Assembly: GCF_029963765.1 (NCBI RefSeq)
Contig: NZ_JALBYU010000017.1
Span: 1 to 64,000, forward strand
DNA length: 64,000 nt
Origin: Pseudomonas sp. UYIF39
GTDB lineage: Bacteria > Pseudomonadota > Gammaproteobacteria > Pseudomonadales > Pseudomonadaceae
Direction: 5' to 3'
Shown one piece after another: positions 7,877 to 16,094 of this stretch; within the stretch, counting starts at the first letter, position 1; every line of letters starts with the position of its first letter. A model generated the notes under the pieces. That model did no database searches. It saw only the letters and a list, made by a program, of their open reading frames with translations, and was not told where the DNA came from. Made by a program: the position numbers and the translations under genes.

Positions 7877-8076
7877 AGAAAAACTCCTTGGATTGTACTG
7901 GCGCGGGCACTTGGCCCAAGCGTTAAGCGGGCTAGTATAAGACGGAAAAGCCGCTTTAGGCAGCACCCTGCAAGGCAGCCTGCGGATCATTCGTGATGAT
8001 TGTGAGCGATTCACGTCAGTGTCACTCAACTGTCACCGTCGCCCCCTAGCCTTGAGGCTATTTCAGGGACGTTGAT

Positions 8077-8697
8077 ATGCCGCACGCCGAAACCTTGCCC
8101 CACATTGCACCCAGTCTGACCGCTGTACTGTTTGGCCTCAGTGGTTGCCTGGTGGATTTCGGCGCACGCACACATACCCAGCGCAGCCACTCTGCTGTGC
8201 ATACCGAGGCCACGCCCGGTGCATTGGACAGCTTGCGCAGCTTGCAGCATCAGCAGATTCCCTGCGCCTGGCTGGATGAGCTCCCCCCTGCCCTCAGCCA
8301 TTCCCTGGCCGCTGCATTACCTTCATGGATCAAACCCTCGCAACACTTCGAAACAAACAATCCATGGCCGGCACCGCACGCCTGTTGGCAAGCCTTGATG
8401 ACGTTGAATGTTCAACGACTGGAGGGTTGCGTGCTGGTCAGCGGCGAACCGCGATTGCTGCAAGCGGGGCTCAATGCCGGATTGTGGACGATTGGGCTGG
8501 CGTCCTGCGGCTCACTCTGTGGCCTGGCGCCCAACGAATGGCAGGAACTGACTCAGCAGGAACGGGAATTCAAACGCGGCAAGGCAACGGTGCAACTGTT
8601 CGGTCTGGGTGTGCATTCTGTGATCGATCACCTCGGTGAACTCGACACTTGCCTGGCCGACATCAGCCTGCGCCGGCTCAAGGGCGAAAAGCCCTGA
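8077..8697 (+). CDS. Degenerate PhnX-like HAD-superfamily protein (probable pseudoenzyme)
   Basis: The 206-residue protein aligns with phosphonoacetaldehyde hydrolase at both ends. The N-terminal VLFGLSGCLVDFGA corresponds to the PhnX nucleophile motif DWAGTTVDFG. PGLNAG-type text appears as AGLNAGLWTIGLASCG, and the C-terminus GVHSVIDHLGELDTCL plus LKGEKP matches the PhnX end. The nucleophile Asp is replaced by Gly20, the metal-binding GD of motif IV has become SG, and the Lys-bearing cap region is much shortened (206 against about 275 residues). Catalysis as a HAD hydrolase is therefore unlikely. PAO1 has a PhnX-like gene near the same place. It stands alone, divergent from mlaA; its function is unknown. 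Confidence 0.75.
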   Translation: MPHAETLPHIAPSLTAVLFGLSGCLVDFGARTHTQRSHSAVHTEATPGALDSLRSLQHQQIPCAWLDELPPALSHSLAAALPSWIKPSQHFETNNPWPAPHACWQALMTLNVQRLEGCVLVSGEPRLLQAGLNAGLWTIGLASCGSLCGLAPNEWQELTQQEREFKRGKATVQLFGLGVHSVIDHLGELDTCLADISLRRLKGEKP

Positions 8698-8807
8698 TCG
8701 AGATCATGCAGGTTGCGCGCGAGTGGATTAATCTAAAGGTCAAGCCATAGACCTTTGGCGTGCTGCTGCGGTCTATGCCAGTGCCTATCGATAAAAGGAA
8801 GAACGCC

Positions 8808-9071
8808 ATGCCTGCCCGCGAACTGCAACAACAGCTCAATACTCTGCGCGAGCAATTGGAACAGAATCCACCGCTGACCGAAGCCGAGCGCGAAGACCTG
8901 CACGCGCTGATGCAACAGATCGAACTGGAACTGGAGCTCGAAACCAAAACCCAGGACTCCAGCCTCGCCGACAATGTGAACCTGGCCGTCGAACGCTTCG
9001 AAATCGAACACCCAACCCTTGCTGGCACCTTGCGCAACATCGTGCAAGCCCTGGCCAACATGGGGATCTGA
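8808..9071 (+). CDS. DUF4404-family small acidic protein
   Basis: The protein is 87 residues from ATG 8808, preceded by AAAAGGAAG. It is very rich in Glu, Gln and Leu and predicts as two long helices (REL..QL..L..QLEQNP, then TEAEREDLHALMQQIELELELE), a linker, and a final segment VERFEIEHPTLAGTLRNIVQALANMGI. That layout matches DUF4404, common in Pseudomonas just upstream of queF. No signal peptide or metal motif is present and no function is established. A bidirectional terminator separates it from queF. Confidence 0.8.
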   Translation: MPARELQQQLNTLREQLEQNPPLTEAEREDLHALMQQIELELELETKTQDSSLADNVNLAVERFEIEHPTLAGTLRNIVQALANMGI

Positions 9072-9084
9072 ACCCGCCGAATAC

Positions 9085-9118
9085 AAAAAAGCCCCGCTAG
9101 TAATAGCGGGGCTTTTTT
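9085..9118. terminator. Bidirectional terminator between the DUF4404 gene and queF
   Basis: GCCCCGCTA (9091-9099) and TAGCGGGGC (9104-9112) form a perfect stem flanked by A6 and T6. Confidence 0.92.
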
Positions 9119-9119
9119 C

Positions 9120-9950
9120 TTACTGGCGGACCAGCCGATGGTTCGGCAACTGCACGGTTTCAGTACTGCGATACGGGTTGATGTCCAACCCACCGCGCCG
9201 TACATACCGCGCATACACCGTCAATTTCTCCGGTTTCAACAACCGTTGCAGGTCGAGGAAAATCCGCTCCACGCACTGTTCATGAAAGTCCGAATGCTGA
9301 CGGAAGCTCACGATGTATTCCAGCAAACTCGCGTGATCCAGCGCCGCACCACGGTATTCCACCGCCACGCTACCCCAGTCCGGCTGACTCGTAACCGGGC
9401 AGTTGGATTTGAGCAAATGGCTGTGTACGCTCTCCTCCACGATGCGCGATTCATCGCAACGCAGCAGTTCCGGACGCGGATGCTCATAGTTGCTGACGCT
9501 GATGTCCAGATCATCAATGCACACACCCGGCAACGCCACGACCCCTTCGGCCCCAACGTCCTTGAGGCTGCGAATCCGCACGCCGACCGGTTTACCGGCA
9601 GCAGCCGACAGGTCTTTGGCCAACGTCGATTCAAGGCTTGCGGTGTCGGCAAACGGTGTCTGGTTCAGGGAGTTGAGGTACAGCTTGAACGACTTCGATT
9701 CGATGATATTCGGCGAATCTGCCGGGATAGTGAACTCGCCAATCGCCACCACTGGCTTGCCGGACGGCAACAGCCACGACAATTCGAAGCAGTTCCAGAA
9801 ATCCACGCCCTTGTATGGCAGGGTTTCTGCCGTCAGGCCCAGCTCGGCCCATTTCGCGGTGCGCGGGATCGGGAACAGCAAGGACGGCGTGTAGGTGGCG
9901 ATGTATTCGCTGGATTTGCCCAGCGGCGAGCGTTCGGCTGCGGGATGCAT
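9120..9950 (-). CDS. queF: NADPH-dependent 7-cyano-7-deazaguanine reductase
   Basis: The 276-residue enzyme reduces the nitrile of preQ0 to preQ1 in queuosine tRNA-modification biosynthesis. It is the long two-domain (tandem T-fold) YqcD-type QueF. The N-terminal half has KGVDFWNCFELSWLLPSGKP and the ESKSFKLYLNSLNQT motif that binds NADPH. The C-terminal half has the thioimide-forming Cys in LKSNCPVTSQPDWGS and the acid residue in SDFHEQCVERIF. Length is typical. It is convergent with the DUF4404 gene and transcribed alone. Confidence 0.95.
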   Translation of the reverse strand: MHPAAERSPLGKSSEYIATYTPSLLFPIPRTAKWAELGLTAETLPYKGVDFWNCFELSWLLPSGKPVVAIGEFTIPADSPNIIESKSFKLYLNSLNQTPFADTASLESTLAKDLSAAAGKPVGVRIRSLKDVGAEGVVALPGVCIDDLDISVSNYEHPRPELLRCDESRIVEESVHSHLLKSNCPVTSQPDWGSVAVEYRGAALDHASLLEYIVSFRQHSDFHEQCVERIFLDLQRLLKPEKLTVYARYVRRGGLDINPYRSTETVQLPNHRLVRQ

Positions 9951-10011
9951 GGCGGAAACCTGACTGAAGAATCAGCGGATTCTACCAGCCTTTGCTCCCG
10001 CCTTTGAGTGC

Positions 10012-10533
10012 TTACTGACTGACAGTCAACTTACCGACCATGCCGGCCTGGTAATGACCTGGAATGTTGCAGGCAAATTCCAGGTTGGTGGCCTTGGTGA
10101 AAGTCCAGGTGAGCTCGGCGGTTTTTCCAGGTTCAACGAGCACACTGTTCGGGTCGTCGTGCTTCATTTCATGCCCCATACCGGCCATGGCGCCGTGATC
10201 CATTTCCTTCATGTCTGTAGGCGTGAGCATGCCGCTCTGCTGCATATTCATCATTTCCTGCTGATGCCTGGCATGCATCGCCGCGTCACCGAGGTTGAAT
10301 TCGTGCAACAACTGGCCTTTATTCACTAACACAAAACGAACCGTCTCACCGGCCTTGATATCAATAGCCTTGGCCGTGAATGACATATCGCCCATGACGA
10401 CTTCAACACTGCGAGTCGCCTTTGCCGCCTGGGCCGGCTGGCCAAAATCGTAGGTATGCGCCGGGGAAGCCCACGCCGGCGAGCTCAGCGCCAACAAACA
10501 CGCAACCCGCACCAGTGATTTGCGCAAAAACAT
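10012..10533 (-). CDS. Periplasmic cupredoxin-domain copper-binding protein
   Basis: The protein is 173 residues with a signal peptide (1-22, cut after AWA). One cupredoxin beta-sandwich follows, with copper ligands His in QLLHEFNLGD and Cys-His-Met in FACNIPGHYQAGM. The loop between them (about residues 85-128) is rich in Met and His (several MM, MDHG and MGHEMKHDD motifs) and could hold extra Cu(I) or Cu(II). It matches the PAO1 gene upstream of copRS. It is transcribed divergently from copR across a shared inverted repeat, so copper induction by CopR is the likely control. Its role would be periplasmic copper binding or detoxification. Confidence 0.88.
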   Translation of the reverse strand: MFLRKSLVRVACLLALSSPAWASPAHTYDFGQPAQAAKATRSVEVVMGDMSFTAKAIDIKAGETVRFVLVNKGQLLHEFNLGDAAMHARHQQEMMNMQQSGMLTPTDMKEMDHGAMAGMGHEMKHDDPNSVLVEPGKTAELTWTFTKATNLEFACNIPGHYQAGMVGKLTVSQ

Positions 10534-10596
10534 AGTCGTACTCCAACAAGATAAGGTTCAGCCTGTAGAAAACTCTAAACTGCGGCGACTGCCCTC

Positions 10597-10629
10597 AACC
10601 TGACAGCCAGATTACAACTTTGTCAGGTT
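10597..10629. promoter_or_regulatory. Inverted repeat, candidate CopR operator
   Basis: AACCTGACA (10597-10605) and TGTCAGGTT (10621-10629) are perfect 9-bp arms with a 15-base spacer, in the divergent region between the cupredoxin gene and copR. TGACA/TGTCA half-sites resemble those of CusR/CopR-type regulators. Control of both genes is inference. Confidence 0.5.
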
Positions 10630-10688
10630 GACCTGTATTACCGTCGCCCACGGTATAAAGCGTTCGTTCCAATTGCCTCGAGTCGCCC

Positions 10689-11369
10689 ATGAAACTGCTG
10701 ATCGTCGAAGACCAACCGAAAACCGGCCACTACCTGCGCCAGGGCCTGACCGAGGCCGGTTTCAACACTGAACTGGTGGCGGATGGCAGCACCGGCCAGC
10801 AACTGGCGTTGACCGGCGATTACGCCCTGTTGATTCTCGATGTGATGCTGCCCGGTCGCGATGGCTGGCAAATTCTGCAAGCGGTGCGCGGTGCCGGCCT
10901 CGACACGCCGGTACTGTTTCTGACAGCGCGCGACGCGGTGGAGGACAGGGTCCACGGCCTCGAACTGGGCGCCGACGACTACCTGGTCAAACCGTTCGCC
11001 TTCTCCGAGCTGCTGGCCCGGGTCCGGAGCCTGTTACGCCGTGGTAACGCCACACCTCAGGAAACCAGCCTGCAACTGGCGGACTTGCGCCTTGACCTGA
11101 TACGCCGCCGGGTCGAACGCAGCGGTCAGCGCATCGACCTGACGGCCAAGGAATTCGCCCTGCTGGAAATGCTCCTGCGCAGGCAAGGCGAAGTCCTGCC
11201 CAAGTCGTTGATCGCTTCCCAGGTCTGGGACATGAACTTCGACAGTGACACCAACGTCATCGAAGTGGCGATCCGTCGCTTGCGCCTGAAGATCGACGAT
11301 GAATTCCCCAACAAGTTGATTCACACCGTGCGTGGCATGGGTTACGTCCTTGAAGAGCGCCCCGCCTGA
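10689..11369 (+). CDS. copR: Heavy-metal (copper) response regulator, OmpR family
   Basis: The protein is 226 residues. The receiver domain (1-118) has LLIVEDQPK, the phospho-acceptor Asp in LLILDVMLPGRDGW, the Thr in LFLTARD and the Lys in YLVKPF. The winged-helix OmpR/PhoB domain (about 125-222) has the KEFALLEMLLRRQGEV recognition region and the HTVRGMGYVLE end. It is the CopR/CusR/CzcR subgroup. It overlaps the sensor gene by one base (TGATG), giving coupled translation. The adjacent cupredoxin gene and PAO1 synteny point to copper as the signal; zinc or cadmium cannot be excluded from sequence. Confidence 0.88.
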   Translation: MKLLIVEDQPKTGHYLRQGLTEAGFNTELVADGSTGQQLALTGDYALLILDVMLPGRDGWQILQAVRGAGLDTPVLFLTARDAVEDRVHGLELGADDYLVKPFAFSELLARVRSLLRRGNATPQETSLQLADLRLDLIRRRVERSGQRIDLTAKEFALLEMLLRRQGEVLPKSLIASQVWDMNFDSDTNVIEVAIRRLRLKIDDEFPNKLIHTVRGMGYVLEERPA

Positions 11370-12715
11370 TGCGTCGACTTTCATTAAGCAGTCGCCTGGC
11401 GCTTCTGTTTGCGGCGTGCACCGCCGTGGTGTCGCTGTTCGCCGGGGTGTTGTTCAGCCGGGCCAGTGAAGCGCATTTCGTTGAACTCGATCAGCAGTTG
11501 CTGGACGGCAAGTTGATTGGTTTGCGTCGCGCACTTCATGACATTCAGCCGAGTGAAAGCGAAGTCAAACTGGCCGATGAATTGAGCCGACAGGCTGATC
11601 TGTCGCTGCGGATCACCGGCAGCGACGGCAAGCGCTGGTATGACAGTTCGAAGCGCCTGCCCCAGGCATTACCGACCCAACCGGGTTTGTCCACAGTGAG
11701 CAGCGAAGGTACCGACTACCGCGTCCTCAATGCTCCGTTGTACCTCGACAAACCTGACTCACCGCAGTTGACCTTGTTGCTGGACATCACCCATCACCAG
11801 CACTTTCTGCAACGCATGCAGCACCTGATCTGGCTGACAGTCGGCCTGTCGGCACTGGCCACCGCCCTGCTCGGCGCCTGGGCAGCGCGCAGTGGGTTGC
11901 GACCGTTACGGCGTATGAGTGCGGTTGCCAGCGGCGTTTCAGCGCAATCGCTCAATTCACGCCTGCCCGAAGAAAACATGCCACCAGAACTCGCGGAAAT
12001 GGCCCACAACTTCAACGCCATGCTCGGACGCCTCGACGACTCTTTTCAGCGGCTCTCAGCCTTCTCCGCCGACATCGCCCATGAATTGCGCACGCCGTTG
12101 TCGAACCTGTTGACCCACACCCAGGTCACCCTCACACGACCACGCCCCATCGAGGATTACCGCGAAGCACTGCACAGCAATCTCGAAGAACTGCAATGGA
12201 TGGCGCAACTGGTCAACGACATGTTGTACCTGGCCAAGGCTGACCACGGGTTGTTGATGCCCAAGCGCGAACCGCTGGAGCTGGCGGAAGAAGCGGATCT
12301 GCTGCTGGAGTTTTTTGCGCCACTGGCTGAGGACGCCGGGGTAACGCTGAGCCGCGAAGGCAGCGCGTGCATGGAGGGTGATCGCAGCATGTTGCGCCGG
12401 GCGCTTTCCAATTTGCTGGACAACGCGTTGCGGTTTACGCCGGTCGAAGGCGAGGTTCGAGTGCGGATTGTTGATCAGCCCAAGGGGTTGAGCCTGACGG
12501 TCGAGAACAGCGGCGACGGAATTGACGGGGCGTTGCTGCCACGTTTATTTGATCGCTTCTACCGGGCTGACCCGGCACGCCAGGAAGGCAGTAGTGAACA
12601 TGCGGGATTGGGGTTGGCGATCACTCAGTCAATCATCCGCGCCCATGGCGGGCAAATTCGTTGCGAATCGGATAACGGGTGGACGCGGTTTGTGATTGAG
12701 TTGCCGCAAACCTGA
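11369..12715 (+). CDS. copS: Heavy-metal sensor histidine kinase
   Basis: The protein is 448 residues. TM1 spans about 9-30, a periplasmic sensor domain of about 120 residues follows, then TM2 (about 151-172) and a HAMP domain. The HisKA dimerisation helix carries the phospho-accepting His in FSADIAHELRTPLSNLL. The HATPase domain has the N box NLLDNALRF, G1 NSGDGID, F box RLFDRFYR and G2 GLGLAI. It is the CopS/CusS family, sensing periplasmic copper and phosphorylating CopR. Its stop codon lies inside a perfect hairpin, so termination follows directly. Confidence 0.88.
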   Translation: MRRLSLSSRLALLFAACTAVVSLFAGVLFSRASEAHFVELDQQLLDGKLIGLRRALHDIQPSESEVKLADELSRQADLSLRITGSDGKRWYDSSKRLPQALPTQPGLSTVSSEGTDYRVLNAPLYLDKPDSPQLTLLLDITHHQHFLQRMQHLIWLTVGLSALATALLGAWAARSGLRPLRRMSAVASGVSAQSLNSRLPEENMPPELAEMAHNFNAMLGRLDDSFQRLSAFSADIAHELRTPLSNLLTHTQVTLTRPRPIEDYREALHSNLEELQWMAQLVNDMLYLAKADHGLLMPKREPLELAEEADLLLEFFAPLAEDAGVTLSREGSACMEGDRSMLRRALSNLLDNALRFTPVEGEVRVRIVDQPKGLSLTVENSGDGIDGALLPRLFDRFYRADPARQEGSSEHAGLGLAITQSIIRAHGGQIRCESDNGWTRFVIELPQT

Positions 12716-12743
12716 TCGTTCCCACTGCGTGGGAACGATCAGG
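12711..12743. terminator. Perfect hairpin overlapping the copS stop (terminator/REP-type)
   Basis: Fifteen-base perfect arms CCTGATCGTTCCCAC (12711-12725) and GTGGGAACGATCAGG (12729-12743) with loop TGC lie between convergent copS and lolE. The GTTCCCAC/GTGGGAAC core is common between genes in fluorescens pseudomonads. There is no clear U-tract. Confidence 0.6.
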
Positions 12744-12749
12744 GGTGAC

Positions 12750-13994
12750 TTACGAATACCGCAACGCGGTAGCCGGCTCGACTTTCGCCGCACGCCATGC
12801 CGGGTAAACGGTGGCGAGGAAGCTCAGAATGAACCCGGCGGAGCAGATCAACACCACATCCGCACCCTGCAGTTCGGACGGCAAGTTACTGACGAAGTAC
12901 ACGTCGGAACTGAAGATGTGCTGTCCACTGACCCGCTCCATCCAACCCACCAGTTCACTGACGTTCAGCGCCGCAATCACGCCGAGCACACCACCAATCA
13001 ACGTACCGACAACCCCGATCACGGTGCCCTGCACCATGAAGATCGCCATGATCTGCCGCGGCGTGGCGCCGATGGTGCGCAGGATCGCGATGTCCGCACC
13101 TTTGTCGTTCACCACCATGATCAGGGTTGCGATGATGTTGAACGCCGCCACGGCGACGATCATCAGCAACAGCAAACCGATCATGGTTTTTTCCATCTTC
13201 ATCGCACTGAACAGGCTGCCCTGTGTGTGAGTCCAGTCATCAGCTTTGTAAGCGGTGCCTAGCCCGCCAGCAATATCGCTGGAAACCTTCGGCGCCGCGT
13301 ACAAATCCTTCACCGCCAGGCGCACGCTTTGCACTTGATTCGGCGCCCAGTGCTGCATCTGCGCGGCATCGGCCACGTGGATCAACGCCATGGAACCATC
13401 CAGCTCGGCGCCAACCTTGAACACGCCGACCACGTTCAACCGCTGCATGCGCGGGGTGATGCCGCCCGGTGCAGTGCTGACTTCCGGCACGATCAGGGTG
13501 ATCTTGTCGCCGACGTTCAAGCGGAAGCGGCGTGCGGTGATCTCGCCGATCACCACGCCGAACTCACCCGGCTTCAAGGCATCGAGCCGCCCCTGAACAA
13601 TGTGCTGGGCGACGATCGACACCTTGCCTTCCAGCGCCGGATCAACGCCGCTGACCTGGATCGGCTGCATTGTCCCCTTGTAGGACAGCATGCCTTCCAT
13701 CTCGGTGAACGGCACGGCGGCCGTCACTTCGGGATTCTTCATGGCCGCCGCAGCGACGGGCTGCCAATCGTCGATCGGATTGACGCCGACGATAGTCGCG
13801 TGAGGCACCATGCCGAGGATCCGCGAGCTCATTTCGCGCTGGAAGCCGTTCATGACCGACAGCACCACGATCATCGCCAGCACGCCCAGGGCGAGGCCGA
13901 TCATCGAGGTCATCGAGATGAAGGAGACAAAGCGATTGCGGCGCTTGGCGCGGGTATAGCGCGCGCCGATAAAGATCGATAACGGTCTGAACAT
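12750..13994 (-). CDS. lolE: Lipoprotein-releasing ABC transporter permease (LolC/E family), distal copy
   Basis: The 414-residue inner-membrane protein works with LolD to release outer-membrane lipoproteins to LolA. The N-terminal YTRAKRRNRFVSFIS.TSMIGLALGV signature and TM1 (about 25-48) are followed by a periplasmic MacB-like domain (about 50-265). TM2-TM4 (about 270-300, 315-350, 380-405) form the FtsX domain with DIAILRTIGATP, which contacts LolD. It ends VYPAWRAAKVEPATALRYS. It is a close paralogue of the permease at 14750-16000. Assigning LolE to this one is by gene order (C-D-E) and could be reversed. It is the last gene of the operon, after an intercistronic hairpin. Confidence 0.85.
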   Translation of the reverse strand: MFRPLSIFIGARYTRAKRRNRFVSFISMTSMIGLALGVLAMIVVLSVMNGFQREMSSRILGMVPHATIVGVNPIDDWQPVAAAAMKNPEVTAAVPFTEMEGMLSYKGTMQPIQVSGVDPALEGKVSIVAQHIVQGRLDALKPGEFGVVIGEITARRFRLNVGDKITLIVPEVSTAPGGITPRMQRLNVVGVFKVGAELDGSMALIHVADAAQMQHWAPNQVQSVRLAVKDLYAAPKVSSDIAGGLGTAYKADDWTHTQGSLFSAMKMEKTMIGLLLLMIVAVAAFNIIATLIMVVNDKGADIAILRTIGATPRQIMAIFMVQGTVIGVVGTLIGGVLGVIAALNVSELVGWMERVSGQHIFSSDVYFVSNLPSELQGADVVLICSAGFILSFLATVYPAWRAAKVEPATALRYS

Positions 13995-14010
13995 TCGCTG
14001 GGCACCGTAT

Positions 14011-14050
14011 AAAAATAAAAGACCCGACGTACTGTTCAGTACGCCGGGTT
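14011..14050 (-). terminator. Intercistronic hairpin between lolD and lolE (attenuator-like)
   Basis: On the minus strand ACCCGGCGTACTG and CAGTACGTCGGGT (14022-14049) pair with one mismatch and are followed by CTTTTATTTTTAT. It looks like a terminator placed inside the lol operon and could reduce lolE transcription. Confidence 0.6.
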
Positions 14051-14058
14051 TCGGCCAA

Positions 14059-14742
14059 TCAAATGGGCGTCAGGCAACCTTCCTGCAAATGCAGGACGCG
14101 ATCCATCTGGCGAGCCAGGTTCATGTCGTGAGTCACCACCAGGAACGCCGTGCGCATCGAGGTGCTGAGTTCCAGCATCAAATCCTGAATGCCCTGGGCG
14201 GTGTGGGAATCGAGGTTGCCGGTCGGCTCGTCGAGCATTACCAGGCCTGGCTTGTTCACCAGGGCGCGGGCGATAGCCACACGCTGACGCTCACCACCGG
14301 ACAATTCGGCTGGTTTGTGCTCCAGGCGATGGCCCAGCCCTACCCGCTCCAGCAATGCCGTCGCACGCTGACGCGCTTCCGGGATCGCAGTCTTGCCGAT
14401 CAGCAGCGGCATGCAGACGTTTTCCAGCGCGGTGAACTCAGGCAACAAGTGGTGGAACTGGTAAACGAAACCCAGCGACCGATTGCGCAGCAAACCGCGA
14501 GCCTTTTCGTTCAGCGCCGACAGCTCTTCACCGGCCAGCCAAACACTGCCCTTGGTCGGTGTATCGAGGCCGCCCAGCAGGTTGAGCAAGGTACTTTTGC
14601 CCGAGCCCGAGGTACCGACAATCGCCACGCGCTCACCCGGATGCAGCTCCAGTTGCAGACCGGCCAGAACCTCTACCGACTCCGGGCCTTCCTCGTAGGA
14701 TTTGCCCAGGTTGCGGCAGCTCAAGATTGCTTTATCACTCAT
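14059..14742 (-). CDS. lolD: Lipoprotein-releasing system ATP-binding protein LolD
   Basis: The protein is 227 residues from ATG 14742, the family length. An ATG at 14757 would overlap the upstream gene. The ABC ATPase motifs are complete: Walker A GTSGSGKST, Q-loop FVYQFHHLLPEF with the LolD-type EF that pairs with the permeases, signature LSGGERQRVAIARAL, Walker B LVMLDEPTGNLD and the switch His in VVTHD. It powers extraction of lipoproteins from the inner membrane. It lies between two LolC/E permeases, so LolC, LolD2 and LolE can assemble from one operon. Confidence 0.95.
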   Translation of the reverse strand: MSDKAILSCRNLGKSYEEGPESVEVLAGLQLELHPGERVAIVGTSGSGKSTLLNLLGGLDTPTKGSVWLAGEELSALNEKARGLLRNRSLGFVYQFHHLLPEFTALENVCMPLLIGKTAIPEARQRATALLERVGLGHRLEHKPAELSGGERQRVAIARALVNKPGLVMLDEPTGNLDSHTAQGIQDLMLELSTSMRTAFLVVTHDMNLARQMDRVLHLQEGCLTPI

Positions 14743-14749
14743 GCCCAAC

Positions 14750-16000
14750 TCACTCATAACGTAGCGCCTCCGCAGGCTGGGTGCGCGCGGCACGCCAGGC
14801 TGGATACAGGGTGGCGAGGAAACTCAGGACCAACGCGGCGGCGCAGACCATCAACACATCCTGGCTCTGCACTTGCGACGGCAGGTAATCGATGAAGTAC
14901 ACGTCGGAGTTCAGGAACTTGTGCCCGATCAGACCTTCGAGGGCCGAGATCGCGGCGCTGACATTCAGCGCGGCGAAGATCCCGACCACGGCGCCGATCA
15001 GCGTCCCGACCACACCAATGACTGTGCCTTGCACCATGAAGATCGCCATGATCGACCCCGGCGTGGCGCCAAGGGTGCGCAGAATCGCGATGTCGCCCTT
15101 CTTGTCATTCACCACCATCACCAGCGTGGAAATGATATTGAACGCGGCAACCGCGACGATCAGCAGCAACAGCAAACCGATCATGGCTTTTTCCATGCGG
15201 ATCGCCTGATACAGATTGCCATGGGTGCGCGTCCAGTCGCGGGCATAGAAATGGTCTTCGCCGAGTTGCTGGGCGATGCTCCACGCCACGCGTGGCGCCT
15301 GGAACAGGTCGTCGAACTTCAGGCGGATGCCCTGGACCTGATCCGGTTTCCAGCGGTGCAGCTTGGCCAGATCCTGCAGATTGGTGATGCCCAGATAGCC
15401 GTCCAGCTCACCGGCGCCGACATGGAAGATGCCGACCACGGTAAAGCGTTTCATGCGTGGGAACATCCCGGCCGGGGTCACGGTGACTTCCGGCGCCACA
15501 AACGTCAGTTTGTCGCCGATCGCCGCACCCAACTTGGCCGCGGCCTTGTCACCGATGACGATGCCGAAACTGCCCGGAGCCAGGTCATCGAGTTTTCCCT
15601 GCTGCATGAAGTTATCAATGATCGAGACCTGCCGTTCCAGCGCAGGATCGATCGCATTGAGCAGGACTTTGGAAACCTTGCCGTTGTTGGTCAGCAATCC
15701 CTGCATCTGGGTAAACGGCGCCACGGCCGTCACCTGCGGGTTCTGTTTGACCTTGGCGGCCAGGCTTTGCCAGTCGCTGATCGGCTCACCGGACTCGATG
15801 GTCGCGTGGGGCACCATGCCCAGCACGCGGGTGCGCATCTCATGATCGAAGCCGTTCATGACCGACAGCACCACAATCATCACGACCACGCCGAGGGCGA
15901 GTCCGATCATCGAGGTCAGGGAAATGAATGACACAAAATGATTGCGACGCTTTGCACGGGTATAACGCGTGCCAATAAATACGAAGAGAGGTCTGAACAT
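14750..16000 (-). CDS. lolC: Lipoprotein-releasing ABC transporter permease (LolC/E family), proximal copy
   Basis: The protein is 416 residues and first in the lolC-lolD-lolE operon. It has the same architecture as its paralogue at 12750: YTRAKRRNHFVSFISLTSMIGLALGV at TM1, a large periplasmic domain (about 50-265) and three C-terminal TM helices in an FtsX domain with DIAILRTLGATP, ending LYPAWRAARTQPAEALRYE. LolC binds LolA in E. coli through a hook in the periplasmic domain; the naming here follows gene order and is provisional. The pair differs mostly in the periplasmic domain. Its stop lies 8 bases before the lolD start. Confidence 0.85.
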   Translation of the reverse strand: MFRPLFVFIGTRYTRAKRRNHFVSFISLTSMIGLALGVVVMIVVLSVMNGFDHEMRTRVLGMVPHATIESGEPISDWQSLAAKVKQNPQVTAVAPFTQMQGLLTNNGKVSKVLLNAIDPALERQVSIIDNFMQQGKLDDLAPGSFGIVIGDKAAAKLGAAIGDKLTFVAPEVTVTPAGMFPRMKRFTVVGIFHVGAGELDGYLGITNLQDLAKLHRWKPDQVQGIRLKFDDLFQAPRVAWSIAQQLGEDHFYARDWTRTHGNLYQAIRMEKAMIGLLLLLIVAVAAFNIISTLVMVVNDKKGDIAILRTLGATPGSIMAIFMVQGTVIGVVGTLIGAVVGIFAALNVSAAISALEGLIGHKFLNSDVYFIDYLPSQVQSQDVLMVCAAALVLSFLATLYPAWRAARTQPAEALRYE

Positions 16001-16094
16001 GTCGGGGCTTGTTCGGAGGGAAAAGGAACGTCCTTGTGGCGGGGGTCGATAACCAGCTTTACACTCAGACCACCGCCGCTACCATGGGTTCGCC

